A DNA stretch of 53,403 bases, taken from Anaerostipes sp. Its GTDB lineage: Bacteria; Bacillota; Clostridia; Lachnospirales; Lachnospiraceae. The DNA is taken from assembly GCA_028704435.1 (NCBI GenBank), contig JAQWFL010000017.1, positions 1 through 53,403 of the forward strand, in the 5' to 3' direction. A program made the position numbers and the translations under genes. The notes under the pieces are model-generated. The model did no database searches, was not told where the DNA came from, and saw only the letters and a list, made by a program, of their open reading frames with translations. Each line of letters opens with the position of its first letter. The first letter of the stretch is position 1. Positions 51,134-53,403 of the stretch are shown here, in pieces.

Positions 51134-53221
51134 ATGACAAAGCAATTTAGTATGGAACTTGCTGGACGTACACTTATGGTAGAAGTTGGACGTGTGGCAG
51201 CGCAAGCCAATGGTGCAGCTCTAATGCATTATGGAGAAACTGTTGTTTTATCAACAGCAACAGCATCAGAAAAACCAAGAGATGGAATTGACTTTTTCCC
51301 TCTTAGTGTTGAGTTTGAAGAAAAGCAATATTCAGTTGGAAAGATTCCAGGAGGATATCTAAAGAGAGAAGCAAGACCTTCAGAGAATGCAGTTTTAACA
51401 GACCGTGTAATTGATAGACCAATGCGTCCATTATTCCCAAAAGATTATCGTAATGACGTTGCACTTAACAATTTAGTACTTTCTGTTGAACCAGATTGCA
51501 GTCCAGAATTAACAGCAATGTTAGGATCTGCCATTGCAACATCTATTTCAGATATTCCGTTTGATGGGCCAACAGCATCTACTATGATTGGGCTAGTGGA
51601 TGGAGAATTAATAGTAAATCCAACAGCAGATCAAAAGAAGGTATCAGATTTAGCATTAACAGTGGCGTCAACAAGAGACAAAGTTATCATGATTGAAGCT
51701 GGAGCAAATGAAGTAGCAGAAGATCAGATGTTAGAAGCCATCTTTAAAGCACATGAGGTGAATAAAGAAGTTATTGCATTTATTGATACAATTGTTGCAG
51801 AATGTGGAAAAGAAAAGCATGAATATGAACATCATGTAGTTGATCCTGAAATGTATGATGATATGGTTTCATTTATTACACCAGAGGCTATGGAAGTTGC
51901 TGTATTTACAGACGACAAACAGACTCGAGAAGGAAATATTCGTGAGATTGAAGAAAAATTACAAGAAAGATATGCGGACAATGAAGCGTGGGCAGCTCAA
52001 ATTGGAGAAGCTGTTTATGCATTCCAAAAGAAGACTGTTCGTAAGATGATTCTAAAAGATCAAAAGAGACCAGATGGTCGTAAAGTGGAGGAAATTCGTC
52101 ATTTACATGCAGAAGTTGACTGCCTACCAAGAGTTCATGGTTCTGGTTTATTCCAGCGTGGGCAAACTCAGGTTATGAATATTACAACATTAGGTTCATT
52201 ATCAGAAGCCCAAAGATTAGACGGATTAGATCAAGAAGAAACTGAGAAGAGATATATGCATCACTACAATTTCCCTTCTTATTCTGTAGGAGAGACAAGA
52301 CCTAGCAGAGGACCAGGACGTCGTGAGATTGGTCATGGAGCATTGGCTGAGAGAGCCCTAGTTCCAGTACTTCCATCAAAGGAAGAGTTTCCATATGCAA
52401 TTCGTACTGTATCAGAGATTATGGAATCTAATGGTTCTACTTCTCAGGGAAGTATCTGTGCATCTTCATTATCATTGATGGCTGCAGGAGTACCACTTAA
52501 AGCACCAGTAGCTGGTATTTCAGTAGGACTTGTAACTGGAGATACAGACGATGATTATATTGTATTAACAGATATTCAAGGATTAGAAGATTTCTTTGGA
52601 GACATGGACTTTAAGGTTGCTGGTACAGATAAAGGTATTACAGCAATTCAGATGGATATTAAAATTCACGGATTGACAGATCAAATTATTCGTGAAGCGA
52701 TTGCTCGTACAAAAGAAGCAAGAACTTATATTTTACATGAAGTTATGAACCCTGTAATTGCAGAAGGAAGAGATCATGTTGGTCAATATGCACCTAAGAT
52801 TTCTCAATACAAAGTGGATCCAGAAAAGATTTCTGAAGTTATTGGAAAACAAGGAAAGACAATCAATGGTATTATTGATGAAACTGGAGTTAAGATTGAT
52901 ATTGACGAATCAGGAAGAATCGATATTCTAAGTGAAAATCAAGAGATGATTGACAAGGCGATTTCTATTATTAAGTCAATTGTGGAGCCATTGAATATAG
53001 GTGATATTTATGAGGGTGAAGTTGTTCGTATTCTTAACTTTGGAGCATTTGTTCAATTGACACCAAACAAAGATGGAATGATTCATATTTCTAAACTCGC
53101 AAAAGAACGTGTTGAGAAAGTAGAAGACGTTGTTAACATCGGAGATAAAGTCGCAGTTAAGATTCTTGAAATTGATGACCGTGGCAAAATCAACTTAAGA
53201 TTAGAAGAAAAATTATCATAA
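51134..53221 (+). CDS. pnp: polyribonucleotide nucleotidyltransferase
   Basis: Phosphorolytic 3'-5' exoribonuclease of the RNA degradation machinery. The 695-aa protein has two RNase PH domains (first about 10-225; second about 315-545, with RHLHAEVDCLPRVHGSGLFQRGQT), a KH domain (about 555-615: ISEVIGKQGKTINGIIDET) and an S1 domain (about 620-692: GEVVRILNFGAFVQLTPNKDG). The start at 51134 follows AAAGGAG; the in-frame region from 51041 is inside the leader hairpin. Confidence 0.98.
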   Translation: MTKQFSMELAGRTLMVEVGRVAAQANGAALMHYGETVVLSTATASEKPRDGIDFFPLSVEFEEKQYSVGKIPGGYLKREARPSENAVLTDRVIDRPMRPLFPKDYRNDVALNNLVLSVEPDCSPELTAMLGSAIATSISDIPFDGPTASTMIGLVDGELIVNPTADQKKVSDLALTVASTRDKVIMIEAGANEVAEDQMLEAIFKAHEVNKEVIAFIDTIVAECGKEKHEYEHHVVDPEMYDDMVSFITPEAMEVAVFTDDKQTREGNIREIEEKLQERYADNEAWAAQIGEAVYAFQKKTVRKMILKDQKRPDGRKVEEIRHLHAEVDCLPRVHGSGLFQRGQTQVMNITTLGSLSEAQRLDGLDQEETEKRYMHHYNFPSYSVGETRPSRGPGRREIGHGALAERALVPVLPSKEEFPYAIRTVSEIMESNGSTSQGSICASSLSLMAAGVPLKAPVAGISVGLVTGDTDDDYIVLTDIQGLEDFFGDMDFKVAGTDKGITAIQMDIKIHGLTDQIIREAIARTKEARTYILHEVMNPVIAEGRDHVGQYAPKISQYKVDPEKISEVIGKQGKTINGIIDETGVKIDIDESGRIDILSENQEMIDKAISIIKSIVEPLNIGDIYEGEVVRILNFGAFVQLTPNKDGMIHISKLAKERVEKVEDVVNIGDKVAVKILEIDDRGKINLRLEEKLS

Positions 53222-53227
53222 TTTTAT

Positions 53228-53272
53228 AAGGGAGTTGCTGTACTAAATTTAGTGCAGCAACTCCCTTTTTTT
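53228..53272 (+). terminator. Rho-independent terminator after pnp
   Basis: AGGGAGTTGCTG (53229-53240) pairs with CAGCAACTCCCT (53255-53266), and an inner palindrome ACTAAATTTAGT continues the stem. Seven or more T follow. A very stable terminator. Confidence 0.95.
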
Positions 53273-53276
53273 CGTG

Positions 53277-53403
53277 GTGTGTCCAGCAAAGCTGGACCAC
53301 ACTAGCCGGTGTAAGTCCGGTCGCGGTAATCACCAGTGAGCCGTGTAGCCAAACTCGGTGCGTTGCAGTAATGCAGGGTGCTAAGCGAGTGGGTAAAGTA
53401 GCC
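53277..53403 (+). mobile_element. 5' end of a group II intron, truncated by the window end
   Basis: Directly after the pnp terminator T tract and CGTG comes GTGTG at 53277, matching the GUGYG 5' end of group II introns. It opens a hairpin (GTGTG and TCCAGC with GCTGGA and CACAC, loop AAA) and is followed by a GGTGTAAGTCC loop segment within CCGG arms, as seen at the start of domain I in bacterial introns. Insertion just downstream of a terminator stem is known for class IIC introns. The rest, including any reverse transcriptase gene, lies outside the window. Confidence 0.65.

Overview
This is a low-GC, gene-dense chromosomal segment of a monoderm, anaerobic Clostridia-type bacterium, most likely a member of the Lachnospiraceae. 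The reasons are the strong AGGAGG-type ribosome sites, A/T-rich codon use, the core order pta-ackA-yceD-rpmF-plsX-rnc-smc-ftsY, a glgB-C-D-A-P glycogen operon with the GlgC/GlgD pair, a combined mreBCD-pbp2-minCDE-rodA cluster, and an endonuclease-type MutL with no MutH. Species cannot be named from the sequence alone. All but one of the roughly 43 protein genes lie on the + strand, and most are packed with 0-30 bp gaps or short overlaps. Only one stretch without a protein gene exceeds 300 bp (10764-11206).

Layout. 1-10763: acetate fermentation (pta, ackA), then yceD, rpmF, plsX, rnc, smc, ftsY and a threonine ammonia-lyase, closed by a clear terminator. 10764-11206: intergenic region with its own extended -10 promoter and a long terminator about 150 nt downstream, which I read as a candidate structured small RNA; a separate promoter for glgB follows. 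11207-21480: glycogen synthesis and breakdown operon (glgB, glgC, glgD, glgA, glgP and a GH13 glucanohydrolase). 21531-23180: a Na/phosphate cotransporter, the only minus-strand gene, convergent with the glycogen operon. 23355-32650: RNA modification and DNA repair (miaB, mutS, mutL, cdd, miaA, an aluminium-resistance/YnbB-type PLP enzyme, radC). 32660-42338: cell shape and septum placement (MreB-family protein, mreC, mreD, PBP2, minCDE, rodA, an MgsA-like protein and a lipoprotein D-Ala-D-Ala carboxypeptidase). 42340-49685: a radical SAM protein, a HlyD-like membrane protein, yggS, sepF, ylmH, divIVA, aroB, lspA and an RluD-family gene. 49746-53221: proC, rpsO and pnp, with structured leaders before rpsO and pnp. 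53277-53403: the 5' end of what looks like a group II intron, directly after the pnp terminator and running off the window.

How it fits together. The window links carbon overflow (acetate, glycogen) with envelope growth and division: MreBCD/PBP2/RodA build the lateral wall, MinCDE and SepF/DivIVA position and support division, and LspA matures lipoproteins such as the carboxypeptidase. Most genes are ordinary housekeeping genes. The points that deserve a second look are the unassigned structured RNA before glgB, an MgsA homologue and an MreB homologue that both lack catalytic residues, a PBP2 with about 230 extra residues before its transpeptidase core, tandem GntR-like palindromes downstream of the pta promoter, and an orphan HlyD-like protein in the sepF-divIVA cluster. 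I did not find a defence system, prophage, CRISPR array, tRNA or rRNA.
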